NCBI GenBank assembly: GCA_030544215.1
Contig: JARZZO010000013.1
Span: 27,387,229 to 27,451,228, forward strand
DNA: 64,000 nucleotides
Direction of reading: 5' to 3'
Source: Zantedeschia hybrid cultivar
Lineage: Eukaryota; Streptophyta; Magnoliopsida; Alismatales; Araceae
The position numbers were made by a program, and so were the translations under genes. How positions within the stretch are numbered: position 1 is the stretch's first letter; each line of letters opens with the position of its first letter. Positions 12,280-24,206 of the stretch are shown here, piece by piece. The notes under the pieces were generated by a model that worked only from the letters and a program-made list of their open reading frames with translations, searched no databases and was not told the origin of the DNA.

Positions 12280-13991
12280 TGGTTCGCCTCGCTGCCGCCG
12301 CCACGTCCCGCCGCTGCCGCTGCAGCGAACCGCGGCTCACCCTGCGCCTCGCCGCCGCCCCTGCCGCAGCAGCACGCCGCAGCAGCACGCCGCCGCAGCC
12401 CGCCGCTGCTCCCCCTCGCGCTGCGGCACACCCCGCGAACCACCGCAGCCGGTTCGCCACCGCACCCGCCGCCGTAGCACCCGGCTCGCCTGCAGCGAAC
12501 CGCCGCTGCTGCCCTCGCCTCCGCCTCGCCCCGCCGCTGCCACCGCCGCAGCCGCCCTCGCCTCGCGCCGCAGCCGCCCGCAACCGCCGCTGCCGGCGCA
12601 CCTCCACCGCCGCTGCTCCTGCCGCACACCGCGGCTTCACCCCCGAGCACCGTTGCTCCTGCCGCAGCAGCCCGCCGCAGCCCGCCGCGGCTTACCTCGC
12701 GAACGGCCGCAGCCCACCTCGCCCCGCCGCTGCAGCATCGGACACGTTCTGCCGTTGCCGCTGCCGCACACTGCAAACCCCCCCTACTGCCGCTGCTCCC
12801 CGCGGCTGCCGCGCCAGGACCCGTCGCACCTCGCCACTGTCGCTGCGATCGCCGTTGCAGCCACCGCCGCACACCGCTGCGGCTCCCCCCGCGCACCCAC
12901 GCGCACAGCAGCCACCGCCGCCGCTGCCCTCGCCCCGCGGGTTCCCTCCCCACGGCTGCCCTCCTCGTGCCTCGCCGCACCGCCGCTGCAGCACCGGCCG
13001 CGTTCCGCCGCTGCTCGCCCTGCCGGCACACCGCCCCCGCTCGCCGTGCCCCGCCGCTGCAGCACCGCCGGACTTCGTCTGGCTTCTTCGCACTAGTAGC
13101 TTGAGATCGCACTACAGACTGGTTAGTAGCTCTTGTTAAAGCTGCTGTAGATTACTACTTAAACACAAACGATTTGACCTATCGTAACTGCATCCTGCAT
13201 GTGCAATATATATTTTGTTTTCTACTTAATAAATACACCTGCCAACAACAGACCTGAATCCTGCATATAAATAATTTTTTATGTTTTATATTTGCCCAAC
13301 TCCCTAAAATCTGTAATATTTTTTTTTGTGTTTATTGTCATCACTGCACCCAACGCACCTGCCAGAACCTGTCGTACATCCATGTGCATCTTCCTATAAT
13401 TAATGCCAGCACCTGTTATACATCTGTTGGGTTACGTCTGTTGGGCTCTTGTTTGAGCATAGCTATCATATTTTTTTAAGACATTTTATTCTTCTCTGTC
13501 ATAACTGTTCAAATCTGCACTTTAATTTAATGTCTCTTGCACTCTAACATAGCCGTAGACATCAGATTCTTACATGTTTGATATTTAATTAATATAATTC
13601 GAATATGTTTGCATAAGGACAACCTAGTTAAATATCTGTGTGTGTTTATTATAATCTGCATCATTGCTTATAACTAATCATTTCATATTAAGTTACTGCC
13701 GGATAAATCGATTATAAATACAAATTTATAATTAGTTACAACTTAATTGACATTCCTTTATTATCATCATTTTAATTTCTGTTTAGAAAATTCAAGTTAT
13801 ATTTTGATTGTTGTTAAAATAAATTTAACATTAAGTAATTTTTTATTGAATATCATTTATGTAAATTAGTTATTTAAAATCTGTTCTGCTAAATTGAATC
13901 ATACAAAATGATGTATGTTTTAATGATATTTATGTTACAAATCTTAATTGTTAAATTATGTATATTGAGCTTTAGCCTTGTCCTACTTAAA
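12280..13991 (+). other. Copia leader: GC-rich low-complexity block, then AT-rich stretch
   Basis: The first 800 bp (to about 13090) is extremely GC-rich and built from imperfect GCCGC/GCTGC/CCGCAG repeats, leaving long open frames in several frames on both strands with Arg/Ala/Gly-rich or Pro/Ala-rich translations. I regard these as composition artefacts. From about 13130 the composition changes abruptly to AT-rich until the gag start at 13992. A 1.7-kb leader is long for a copia element of this size. Confidence 0.7.
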
Positions 13992-16900
13992 ATGGCCAGT
14001 AAACTCATTGCTTCTGAACTGGCTAAACTGGACAAGTTGAACGGTACCAATTACGACATGTGGCATAGAAAAATTAGATATGGTCTTATTCATGATAATA
14101 TTGAACATGTACTTAACAGTACTGTTCCGGAATTGACTGATAACCCCGGAGAGGGAGATATCAGGAGAAGAGAGCAATGGTTGTCAGATGACAACAAGGC
14201 TAAAAGCATGATGCTAATGTTCATGGAGGACAACCTCATAAAATTCTTTGAAACTTATGAGACTGCCCGGAAATTGTGGGACGCTATTAAGGAGAAGTAT
14301 GACACCACTTCTGAAGTGAATACTCAGCTCCTATTGCATCGGTATAATTCTTGCCGTATGCAAGAAAGCGATAGCGTCATAGAACATGTGAATAAGATGA
14401 TTGTTATGGCTAAAGATCTCTCTACTGCTGGAACAGAGGTTCCAGAGAGAATGCAGGTGGCGACTATTTTGAATAGTCTGCCATCTTCATTAGATATGGC
14501 TGCCACAACCCTTAGAATGAGCAGTACCGTTCTTCGTGTCACTGATTTACCAGCTAGGTTAGCAGTTGAGCAGGACATCATTGCCAGTAGGAAAGGTCAA
14601 GAGCTGAACTTGCAGGAAGTGAATGCTATTCACCAGAAGCCCTCATCCGCATATAACAAAAGCCAGAATCACTCTGTTGGACCGAATAGGCCACAGTTCA
14701 AAGCAAAATTACACTATAAAGGTAAAAAGGTTCCCCGTGGTGCTTGCTACACATGTGGCAAATTTGGTCATTACAAGGCCAACTGTCCTGAAAAGCACGG
14801 AAACAAGGGTAAAAACCCGGAAAAGGGGGGAACCGGCAAACGAGAATTCGTCGGTTTGACGGAATGCAATGCTGTGATTATCGACACCAACGACTGGTGG
14901 GTGGATTCTGGCGCAACTTGTCATGTGGCAAAGACAAAGAAAGGGCTGGTGGAATTCAAGCAGCTGCAACCTGGAGAGCAGAGAATGTACATGGGAAACA
15001 ACACCTACCTGAATGTAGAAGGTGTTGGATCATATCGTTTAGATCTTGGGGACAGCATCATGGTCCTCAAGGATGTCTGTTATGCGCCGAGTATTAGGCG
15101 CAATCTGTTGTCTGTAACTGCTCTCATGAAAAATGGTCTGGAAGTCCGTTTCTATAATAAAAGAGTGTCTATAGGAAAGAACAAAAAGGTCTTTGCCATG
15201 GGAAAACTTGTTCCTGAACATGGCTTATTTTGTATTCCTGTTGTGGACACAGAAGTTAATAATATTAATGATGCTGTTATGAATTATTCCTTGTGTCATC
15301 TGTCTGAATGTGATCTGTGGCATTTTAGATTAGGACATCTTGGAAAATCTAAAATGGAACAAATGATAAGATTGAACCTACTGCCATTAACTAAGATAGA
15401 ATTGTCACAATGTGAACATTGTTTAGTCGGTAAAATGACTAAGAAACCTTTTGCAGTAGGACATAGATCACAAGGATTACTGGAGTTGATCCACTCAGAT
15501 ATATGTGGACCATTAAGTATAAAAACATATGATAGAAAGGAATATTTCATAACATTTATAGATGACTATTCCAGATATGCCTATGTATATCTAATTTCTG
15601 CTAAATCAGAAGCTCTTAATTGTTTTAAGAAATATAGAGCAGAAGTAGAAAGGCAACTGGGTAAAAACATTAAGGTGTTAAGAACAGATAGAGGTGGGGA
15701 ATACAACTCAAAGGAATTTGAGTCATATTGCCAAGAGCATGGAATAAAGAGGCATGTAACTATGCCTTATACGCCACAACAGAATGGTGTGGCAGAAAGA
15801 AAGAATAGAACGCTTATGAATGTTGTTAGATGCATGCTATCGCATTCAGGACTCCCGAAGAATTTTTGGGGAGAGGCATTGCTCACGGCAAATTATACAT
15901 TGAATAGAATTCCCACTAAGTCTATCGAAAGTACACCTTACGAACTGTGGAATGGGAGGAAACCAGAAATAAGTCATCTTAAGAAATGGGGGTCAGTAGC
16001 TCATGTTCTCATTCCAAATCAACTAAGAGACAAATTAGACTTCAGAACATTGAAGTGTCGATTCATAGGCTATTGTGACAAATCATCGGGATATAGATTC
16101 TTCGATAAGAAAAAAGGAATCATTGAATATAGGGATGCTACATTTCTAGAAAATGTAGAGGAAGAGGAATCTCATCATGAGAAAGAACCTCTAAGTGTAA
16201 TAGACGATGACTATTACAATGATTTACCTATAAATGATCCAGAAATCGAAGAAGAACTTCCACCAAATGTGGAAGATGAACAAATGCCTTTGAATGAAAC
16301 GCAAGAAAATCAACCTGTAATTGGCAATAAAAGACTTAGAACTCCACCAGCATGGATGGATGATTATCACTTGTATTTATGTGAGCCTTCATGTCTAACA
16401 GTAGACATAAATGAGGATAATAATATAGATCCCATGAATCTGAATGATGTATTGAAATCTTCAGACTCTGATCTATGGCGAAAAGCCATGGAAGAAGAAA
16501 TTGATTCCATAAAAAGGAACAATGTATGGGAACTATGTGAATTACCCAAGAATAGGAAGGCTATAGGTTGCAAGTGGGTATTTAAGAAAAAGATCCATGT
16601 AGATGGATCTATAGACAAGTATAAAGCTCGATTAGTTGCCAAAGGATTTACACAGATGCCAGGTATAGATTTTCAGGAAACTTATTCTCCTGTGGCTAAA
16701 TTTGCATCTATAAGGATGATTTTAGCAATTGTTGCGCATCTTGACTTGGAACTTTATCAAATGGATGTCAAGACTGCATTCCTTAACGGAGAGTTAGAGG
16801 AAGATATATACATGAAACAACCTGAAGGTTTTCAGATAGAAGGTCAGGAGAATAAAGTATGTAAACTTAAGAAAGCTTTGTATGGCTTGAAACAGTCTTC

Positions 16901-17981
16901 TAGACAATGGTATCTCAAATTTCATAATGTTGTTATTCAACTTGGATTTGTTCCAAACTAATTAGACAATTGTGTATATGTCATGAAGAGTGGGAGCATG
17001 TTCATTATATTATCTTTATATGTAGATGATATTTTGCTCGCCAGAAATGACATAGGAATGTTGAATAACGTTAAGTCTGAGCTCAGTGAGAAATTTGAGA
17101 TGAAGGACATGGGTGAGGCATCCTATGTTCTCGGAATCCAAATCCTGAGGGATAGAAAGTCTAGAATGTTGAGCATAAACCAAGATAAGTACTTACAATC
17201 AGTACTTAGGAGGTTTGGAATGCAAAACTGTAATCCAGCACCAACGCCGTTGGTTCATGGAAAACGATTAAGTAAAGAGCAATGTCCTGGAGAAGGACAT
17301 GATGCACTGCAAGTGCCGTATGCACAAGCAGTCGGAAGCTTAATGTACGCTATGCTATGTACCAGGCCTGACATAGCATACGCAGTAAGCTTAGTAAGCA
17401 GATATCAAAGTAATCCTGGTCCAGCACATTGGGAAGCTGTTAAAAGGATTATGAAGTACTTGAAAGGTACTTTGCACCACAAATTAATATATCAAGCAGA
17501 TACACTAGAAGTGCTTGGTTATTCCGATGCAGATTTCGGAGGGGATAAAGATGACGGAAAGTCCACTTCGGGACACTTGTTTATCTTTGGTGGTGCTGCT
17601 GTTTCTTGGAGTAGCAAGAAACAAGGGTGTGTTGCAAGATACACACAGGAAGCTGAGTATGTTGCGTGTAGCATGGCTACCACTCATACAGTCTAGATAA
17701 GACGATTTTTAACAGAATTAAATCTCAACTTGGTAGAAGAACCAATTGAGATTTATTGTGATAATCAAGCGGCAATTAGCTTGATTAACAGTGGAGCGAA
17801 TAGCTCTAGAGGAAAACACATAGAAATACAATATCATTATATACGTGATACTGTTCAAAAAGGAGAAATTAAAGTGACTTATATTCCCACCAGTGATATG
17901 ATTGCAGATCCGTTGACAAAAAGTATACCGGTAGAAAATTTTGTCAAACATGTAAGTCTAATGGGACTTGGGAATATATAA
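13992..17981 (+). pseudogene. Copia gag-pol polyprotein with two premature stops
   Basis: A single frame of about 1329 codons encoding capsid, protease, integrase, RT and RNase H in copia order. I chose the Met at 13992 (MASKLIASELAKL) rather than the in-frame 13908, whose extra 28 residues are hydrophobic leader-like and not gag-like. Numbered from 13992: gag with zinc knuckle CYTCGKFGHYKANC at 252-265; protease DSGA at 305-308; the HHCC region at about 430-475; integrase D503, D566, E602 (the D-to-E spacing is exactly 35); RT with YVDD at 1010-1013; RNase H from about 1175, with the YCDNQAA box near 1255. In-frame stops are TAA at 16959 (codon 990, in RT) and TAG at 17694 (codon 1235, in RNase H, where a Trp is usual). 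No frameshift is present. Both stops are single transitions from a sense codon, so the damage is very recent or occurred at the source copy. Confidence 0.95.
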
Positions 17982-18003
17982 GTCGGGAATTTTTCTTTAC
18001 AAA

Positions 18004-18178
18004 ATTGAAAATACATTTCACAGATAGTGAGAATGTATCAGAACTTTAATACATCTCACAGATAGTGGGAGTGTATTAAGAATCATTTGATTTGAAAATA
18101 CATTTCACAGATAGTGAGAATGTGTCAGAACACCAATACATCTCACGGATAGTGGGAGTGTATTAAGAATAATTTGGT
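18004..18178 (+). repeat. Tandem repeat in the copia 3' untranslated region
   Basis: Two copies of an approximately 87-bp unit start near 18007 and 18094 (GAAAATACATTTCACAG). Each unit contains two copies of the shorter motif CAGATAGTGRGARTGT, giving four in all (one reads CGGATAG). The motif's GTGGGAG core resembles the polypurine tract that follows at 18189. Confidence 0.85.
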
Positions 18179-18188
18179 CTTGATGGTC

Positions 18189-18198
18189 AAGTGGGAGA
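18189..18198 (+). promoter_or_regulatory. Polypurine tract (copia)
   Basis: AAGTGGGAGA lies directly before the 3' LTR start at 18199. This is the expected position and form of the primer for plus-strand synthesis. Confidence 0.9.
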
Positions 18199-18439
18199 TG
18201 TTAGATAGTGACCATCAACCCCTTGATATTAGGAGTCTGTTGCAGGGATAAGTATGGAGACTTGGTCTCCCAGGATCCCTAAGATGTAGGAGGCGGTTCC
18301 GAGGAGGGGGCGGAGATGGTTAACGGAAGGGCCTCTATAAAAAGGAAACCGAGGTGAAGAATAGAACTTACCTTGGGTTAACCATCGGAGCCCGCTTTCC
18401 TCACTTGCGTTTTTCTCTCCTCTCTCTCTCGTTCTAACA
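18199..18439 (+). repeat. Copia 3' LTR (241 bp)
   Basis: Identical to the 5' LTR except for two A/G differences. It is followed by the target duplication GGCCT. Confidence 0.97.
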
Positions 18440-18818
18440 GGCCTCACGCCCACGGCCTCTCGCCAGAACCTCTCTCAGGCGACCTCTGTGGAGGGACGAG
18501 CTCTCATCTCACACTATGAGGAGAGGGAGAACACAATAACACAAAGCTTTCATTCATTCTAGCATGCCTACAAGGGAAGAGATGACCCCTTTATATAGGG
18601 AAGGGCATCTCTTGGTCAAGACAAGAATGACCTCATTAAAAAAGAAATACTAAACATGTCCTAGGGGCAGAAAATGACAGAAATAGCCCTTAAGGCTAGA
18701 CTAAAATAAAATGCATAACTAGACTCGATCCTAGATAAGGAGCTCGTCGCCAAGCCACAAAGACGTCTGCGTAACACGTGCTCGATGTCTGGTCTTCTGC
18801 TGTTCGGTGTCCCCACCA
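18440..18818 (-). repeat. Chromovirus 5' LTR, distal part
   Basis: The continuation of 11964-12025 after the copia insertion. It ends CCCCACCA at 18818, followed by the chromovirus target duplication ATAAT. A TATA-like box (CTATATAAA, minus strand) lies near 18588-18600. Confidence 0.95.
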
Positions 18819-18823
18819 ATAAT

Positions 18824-19292
18824 TGTATAATGTGATTTGTAAAATTTATTATATGTTAAGTCATGTGGATTATTTGAAGCCTACTGAGTAGTTATACTCA
18901 TAAACCCTATTAACATTTTTAGATCTAAAAAAGAGAATATGAAATTTGAGGAGACTTCTGATTAAGGCATTTGACATCTTCAGAAGGTTATTTAGATTTA
19001 AATTTTACAGCTTTCTTAGATTTGATGTAGTAGGGATAATGAGAGATTGATATTTTTTTTTATTAGTGAGATTGAGAATTTATTTACAAATTGATGGATA
19101 TTATAATTTGTGAACTTTGGTATTGCCTATATTTGGATAATTTAGATTAATTGATGGTTATGATATTTATTTAAATTACCTTGTGATTGTTTAGCTCTCA
19201 TATCTGTTTGTTATGGTGGAATTTATTCTGAGATTACGTAGTCGGATTCTGAATTAAAAAAAATAAAAATGAACTGGATCCGGAACGTAACA
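18824..19292 (+). repeat. Long LTR 'A', remaining part
   Basis: The last 469 bp of the LTR that starts at 845. The reading TGTATAATGTGATTT across the repaired insertion point matches related LTRs at about 35528 and 39055. It ends CGGAACGTAACA, directly followed by an iMet-type primer site, so this LTR also serves as the 5' LTR of what follows. Confidence 0.85.
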
Positions 19293-20047
19293 ATATGGTA
19301 TTAGAGCAATTATGAGAGTTTAAGTATCTACAGCCATCTGATCGTAAGCTATACCGATCGATCTTAAAGGATATGATGAAGTTTAAGATTTGTATGATAT
19401 TAAGTTAAATTCGAAATTAAAATGATATCTCGTTTTAAGTTATGGTTAGAACATTTGAGGTAGATGATTATCGACGTCGCATTTAGTTGATTCTAACAAT
19501 TAGACTTTTATATAGAGAATTTTTGGTATGGATGGAGATTAAGATGATTAAGTTTTATCTTTTTAAGGGGGAGAGCTAGGTACAGGATGTAGATATTCCT
19601 ATCATTTTCTACTAGGTTTAAGCCATTAAATATTGACATATTCTTACCCTTGATTTTTTGATAATTAGTACTAAGGGATGCCTTGACCACAACATACATT
19701 CTTCGATTTAATTAACGTTGTCTATTTATCTACATTAACTTATATTGCCTAAAAATCTAGGAAGAGTTGGTTAACACTTTAAAATGTTAGGATAAGTTAG
19801 TGTGCTTAAATTTCATCAGTGACTCTTATTTAAGTCTATGACATATGTTTGGTTGGATATTGAGGATCTACTTTTAGGATAAGTAACTCGAATCATTCTA
19901 TTATCGTACTGATCTGATCTTGATTGAGTAGTCCCTTAATCTTATCCTATAGCCTTACAAATTAGTATGAGTAATTTTTTAATACAAACATAGGATTATT
20001 AAAATCTATCAAATTTCGAGGACGAAATTTATTTAAGGGAGAGAGGA
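19293..20047 (+). other. Short non-coding internal region between LTRs A and B
   Basis: Only 755 bp. It starts with a primer site (TGGTATTAGAGC, 19296-19307, one mismatch from the initiator-Met type) and ends with the polypurine tract AAGGGAGAGAGGA. It has no gag or pol similarity and no open frame of note. A second purine run, AAGGGGGAGAG, lies near 19564. With LTRs of about 3.5 kb and no coding region this resembles a large retrotransposon derivative (LARD) or a heavily deleted element. Confidence 0.7.
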
Positions 20048-22571
20048 TGTTATATCCCGCACTTTTACAATTATTAATAAATTTAATTAATTTAGATTAG
20101 ACTTTTTAACTAATTATAAGAATCTATGACTGAGTTTAAGTAACTTAATTTAGTCCAATTAACCCAATTATACTACTAAGAATAGCTCACTAATTTAGTT
20201 CAAATTCTAAGTTGATGCATTAGACAACAACATAGTAAAATAATGATAACTTTCTATAGAAAATTTTGATTAAGGCATAGTTGATATCATTGAAAAGACA
20301 ATAGAAATATCTATAACTTTGTAGAATACCATCTTTATTAATTCAGATGTTTTAGAGGTAAAAAATATCAAAGATCAATTTTAAAAAGGGTTACCTATAG
20401 AGAACAAGTTCAAATAGGATTAGAATTTGAATTAGGAAACAAAAGAAGGTATAATTAATATTAACTACGACCTAAAAAGTTATGTATAACATATTTGACT
20501 TATATTAGAAGTAGAACATAATAAATTTGAATATAATTAAAATTCGGATTAATGGGTTAAAAGTCATAATTGAAATCCTACTTGGACTAGGATTCTATAG
20601 ACAGATTTACTTGACATAGTCTTAGTATTTTAAGTATAACTCCGTGTATAAATTCATAATTAAGTAAGACAACTCCCATTATAACTATGACTCAAAATTA
20701 TAGGAGTTTTATGAAGAACACATATTTAAAATGAGTCATTTACTAACAGGAATCAGGACATTTTTAGATATGAAAGAAATCTGCCATATTTCTGAATTTG
20801 GAATACTTAGAATAGCAGGTTAGTAAAATAGACATATCTTTTTATATAGAGGTCCAAAAATAGTGATATTGGTTGGATTGGAAATGTAATAAAAAGTTGT
20901 AAAACGTTGTAGAAGAAAGGTTTTATTAATTCGAATGTTTAAGGGGCTGAATTTAAAGGTCTTCAGAAAAGGAAACTACAGGTAGCGTGAGTAGAGTCCG
21001 ATTTGCACTAGGAAGTGACTTTAACTTGATGATTAAGTTATGGGAAGTAGGAGTTCGACTCCAGCAAAGAAAGGGAGTATTGGGGGTTATATTAGGAGAG
21101 TAAATAAGCATAAATAAAGTCTTGTGGTCATGTTCAAGCTCTATAGCATGCAACTCTCTTCTAAGGGTAAGCTCATGTAGTGTTCTTGAGAGAAAATAGT
21201 TGTTCATGGTTATTTCTTTTGGGAATTTGATTCTAATCAATGTCTTATATTATTGGAGGCTTAGAGAATGTGGGTAATAGCTTAGAAAATGTGAAGAAAA
21301 GTTTAGAGGAAGAATAAATAATGGATAGATAGTAAAGAAGTCATAAGAGAACCAAGAGTCAGTTTAAATTCAAGAGGTAGGTGGATAACTGTACACATGA
21401 TCTATTTTGTATTACAAAACTATGTTATTTTAGAAAGTTTTCAAAAGTAAATAAATTGGTAAGAATTTTTATTTATATGTCTACTTCATGATATTAAAGT
21501 TTCAGATTTTTTTAATCTTATTTTCTATTTATTCCATAATTATTATCTCAGCCTCTGTAATCTGTCCGTTCAATCTATTCTGTTTCTAATTATGATTATA
21601 TGTGTTACAGATATTTATTCTCCTTAGTTCGATGCCCAATTGAGCTGAAATTTATATAAAAGTCAAATTTTTATGTTATATTTATGCTCAATAAATTGCA
21701 TAATTTTAAAATTTTATTTGATGTTTATTCAATAATATTTGTTTAAGACTATACAATCTGTCCAAACAGTTTTGAACTCTCAACTTGTTAATCCTATATC
21801 TCATTTGATTCACGTCCAAATCATGTAAAATTTTTTAGAAATGTATGTTATATTATTCTTGACTTTTATGTTGAGTTTGAGAATTTTATGATCTCGTTTA
21901 ATATTCAGTTTGCCCTTTGTTTTGATTTACAGGAATTCTATTTAAGTTGGATTCCCTTAATCAAAGTGAGAATCCAAAATCATATCAATCGAATCCAGAA
22001 ATTGATGAAACTTTGTACATGATTTAAATATAATAATTTTGACATGTTCTCAAAGTTTGATAATTTTCTAAACCTGTTTGATATTATTCAGTATATTTGT
22101 TAATTTGTTAGCTCTGAAAATTAGCTTTGATGGCCGAAAAATATGTTTGTTATTCCGAAAATTCAAAGAAAATTCCTTTGACTATATTTATGTCCAACAA
22201 CCTATTTTGATTAGCTTTACTCTGATTTTCCATATTTATGACTATGATGACTATCTAAGAGACTATTTGTATATAAAAGTATGTATTTTAACTCTTATAT
22301 GTACATATCAATTTAATGATTCAATTTTCAGATCTATACTCATCTTTTGTCATCATTTGACCTCTTTTAATTTGATTGTGCCATAATTATTTGACTTTAC
22401 TTTGACATTGTCATCTTAAGGAGATATTTGGCCCGATTCCATTATAAGCATCCATACTAGATAGGGTATTTTGTTTGGAACCCGAGGGCAAACGGGTAGA
22501 ATCCTGATTTTCGACTGACTAAAATCAGGGGATGGTGATAAGTAATGCCCTAGCGGTTTAGAGTTGGGTGG
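20048..22571 (+). repeat. Long LTR 'B', truncated at its 3' end
   Basis: It starts TGTTATATCCCGC after a polypurine tract and follows LTR A base by base to about 22560 (equivalent to about 3350 in LTR A), where it is cut by the copia element that starts at 22572. The missing last kilobase of this LTR is not found on the other side of that copia element. Confidence 0.85.
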
Positions 22572-23840
22572 TGATAGAATTGGGTGGCTTCAAAGCCAAT
22601 CATTGTACATTCTAGTTCAAAATATTAATAAAGGCAATCATTTCATTATATATAGTCCTCGCAACTTAACTATCGTAATGAAGGTCCGTAGACAAATGCA
22701 TGGGATATTGAATCATGATGAGATCATGATAGTGAGATCAATATTCTTAGTCACTTGTCTTAAATAGTTCTCGATCATAGGATATTTGAATTGAACATTA
22801 AATATCTGATAAGATTGACACATGTTATTTCTGCTCATGCGGTGAGGGTGAATGATCTCACATTCACTCGTGTGGTGACACTAAGACAAACTTGTGGATG
22901 CTCATTAGAGAATGAGTTCACTGAACATATCTAAATTAGAATTCCTGGATGGTCATTATACCTAATAGTCAACTAGGGAATTCAATCGTTGCAATAGCGC
23001 AGTTGATCCTTTGACCTGGGTCACTAATGATACCTTGCTTGTAGACCATTGTGACTTGATTCTCTGGCTTGTGGACTTTAACCATTAAGTCCACAATAGT
23101 CAGTCTCTCTGACACAGCGGAAAGCTTGCGAAGGTAATTGAGTGAACAACAGGGGATCACTCACTCTTGGTATACCACTAGAGAGAGAATGTCCTATAGA
23201 TGTGTACACAAAAATCCTTGGCCAGGGTCAACTGAAAGAGATGTCTTTCTAAAAATTAACTGAGTACTGGAATCCATCTAAATAATATGATAAAGGATTT
23301 GACTATGAAACCATACCCTTGCATTATTGAGACATTAGATGAGTGAAGGATTTTATCTGTGCAGTATCTGCAGACGGAAATGTTCAAATAAAGGGAACAA
23401 TATTCCTTATATCTTCTGGGATCATGAGGTAGTGTTTGGTGCCGTTCATAGTCAGAAGGTCAAGTGGATTAATTACCGGATGATAAACCACTTATTTATT
23501 GAATTAATTATTTAACATATAATGATTAAATAATAATTAATAAATACTAAACTTCATAATTAGTTCTAAGTTTAGTGGACCTAAAATCAGACTGATATAT
23601 GGGCCTAGAGGGTCACACACATAAGAGTTCTTGTAAGACGGTGAGAGATGTTAAATATTATATTTATTTGGGTTTTTGTGAAAATTCGCAAGATAAACAT
23701 GAATATTTAAATGGAGAATTATCCAAGGCCAAGCTCTTAGATAATCATAAGAATTAATCATTGGCTTTATCTATAATTGTTATAAAAGGAGGTCAAAGGA
23801 TGGGTGGTGGAAACACACGTACACTACACCTTTGGAGTTT

Positions 23841-23902
<62 letters not shown>

Positions 23903-24191
23903 TAAAGAAAGATAGATCCTTCTCTCTTCTCAACTGCATGGTGGATTTGAGATCGGGTCAAAGTACTCAAGCCGAGGAGGAAATCGCGTCTACGTCGGGA
24001 ATCGTGTGGATACTTCTGAAGATCGTGCGCGTGCGCGATTACCGAAACGGTTCAATCTATTGGAGATTCAAAACCCCACAAAGGTGAAGAACGATTCTTT
24101 CTGTTAATTTTAATTTGTCCGTTTTTCGATCCCAGCAACCCGATACTTTGAATCGTTTTATTTTTCCATTGTGTTCCGGCGATTCCTAACA
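22572..24191 (+). repeat. 5' LTR of the decayed copia element
   Basis: 1620 bp, starting TGATAGAATTGGG and ending GATTCCTAACA. Matches to the 3' LTR include AAGCCAATCAT near the start and GGGCCTAGAGGGTCACAC at 23605 versus 33110. A CT microsatellite lies at about 23846-23900. Confidence 0.85.
23840..23902 (+). repeat. (CT)n microsatellite
   Basis: A run of CT dinucleotides with a few interruptions inside the copia 5' LTR. The 3' LTR lacks a comparable run at the matching place, so it expanded after insertion or contracted there. Confidence 0.95.
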
Positions 24192-24192
24192 G

Positions 24193-24206
24193 TGGTATTA
24201 GAACCA
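24193..24206 (+). promoter_or_regulatory. Primer-binding site (decayed copia)
   Basis: TGGTATTAGAACCA, one base after the LTR end, is close to the initiator tRNA-Met complement (TGGTATCAGAGC). Bases 24207-24659 after it are leader without recognised features. Confidence 0.8.

Larger units (their letters stand above)
12026..18439 (+). mobile_element. Young Ty1/copia element with near-identical LTRs
   Basis: 6414 bp, flanked by the target duplication GGCCT (12021-12025 and 18440-18444), with two 241-bp LTRs that differ at only two positions (both A/G). It has a complete set of signals: TATA box, initiator-Met primer site, one long gag-pol frame, 3' tandem repeats and a polypurine tract. It inserted into the 5' LTR of the chromovirus in the opposite orientation. 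The polyprotein has only two defects, both premature stops. The organisation resembles TNT1-like copia elements; I do not assign a lineage. Confidence 0.96.
3916..18818 (-). mobile_element. Ty3/gypsy chromovirus, complete but decayed, with a nested copia element
   Basis: A full element in minus orientation with 436-bp LTRs beginning and ending TG...CA, flanked by the 5-bp target duplication ATAAT (3911-3915 and 18819-18823). The empty site is recognisable because related LTRs at 35510-35560 and 39040-39070 carry the uninterrupted sequence. Order on the minus strand: 5' LTR (split by the copia element), iMet-type primer site, long leader, gag, protease, RT, RNase H, integrase, chromodomain-like tail, 3' LTR. 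Without the nested element it is about 8.48 kb. The two LTRs show 17 differences by my count, 14 of them transitions, so it is older than the copia inside it. Gag-pol carries several stops, a frameshift and a lost integrase catalytic residue. Confidence 0.93.

Noticed and set aside
10410..13139. Many overlapping open frames on both strands, up to 279 codons
   Set aside because: They lie in GC-rich low-complexity leader DNA where stop codons are rare by composition. Translations are Arg/Ala/Gly or Pro-rich without domains, and several overlap in opposite strands.
13908..13991. Upstream Met of the copia polyprotein as the true start
   Set aside because: The additional 28 residues come from AT-rich leader and do not resemble gag; the Met at 13992 gives a normal copia gag start.
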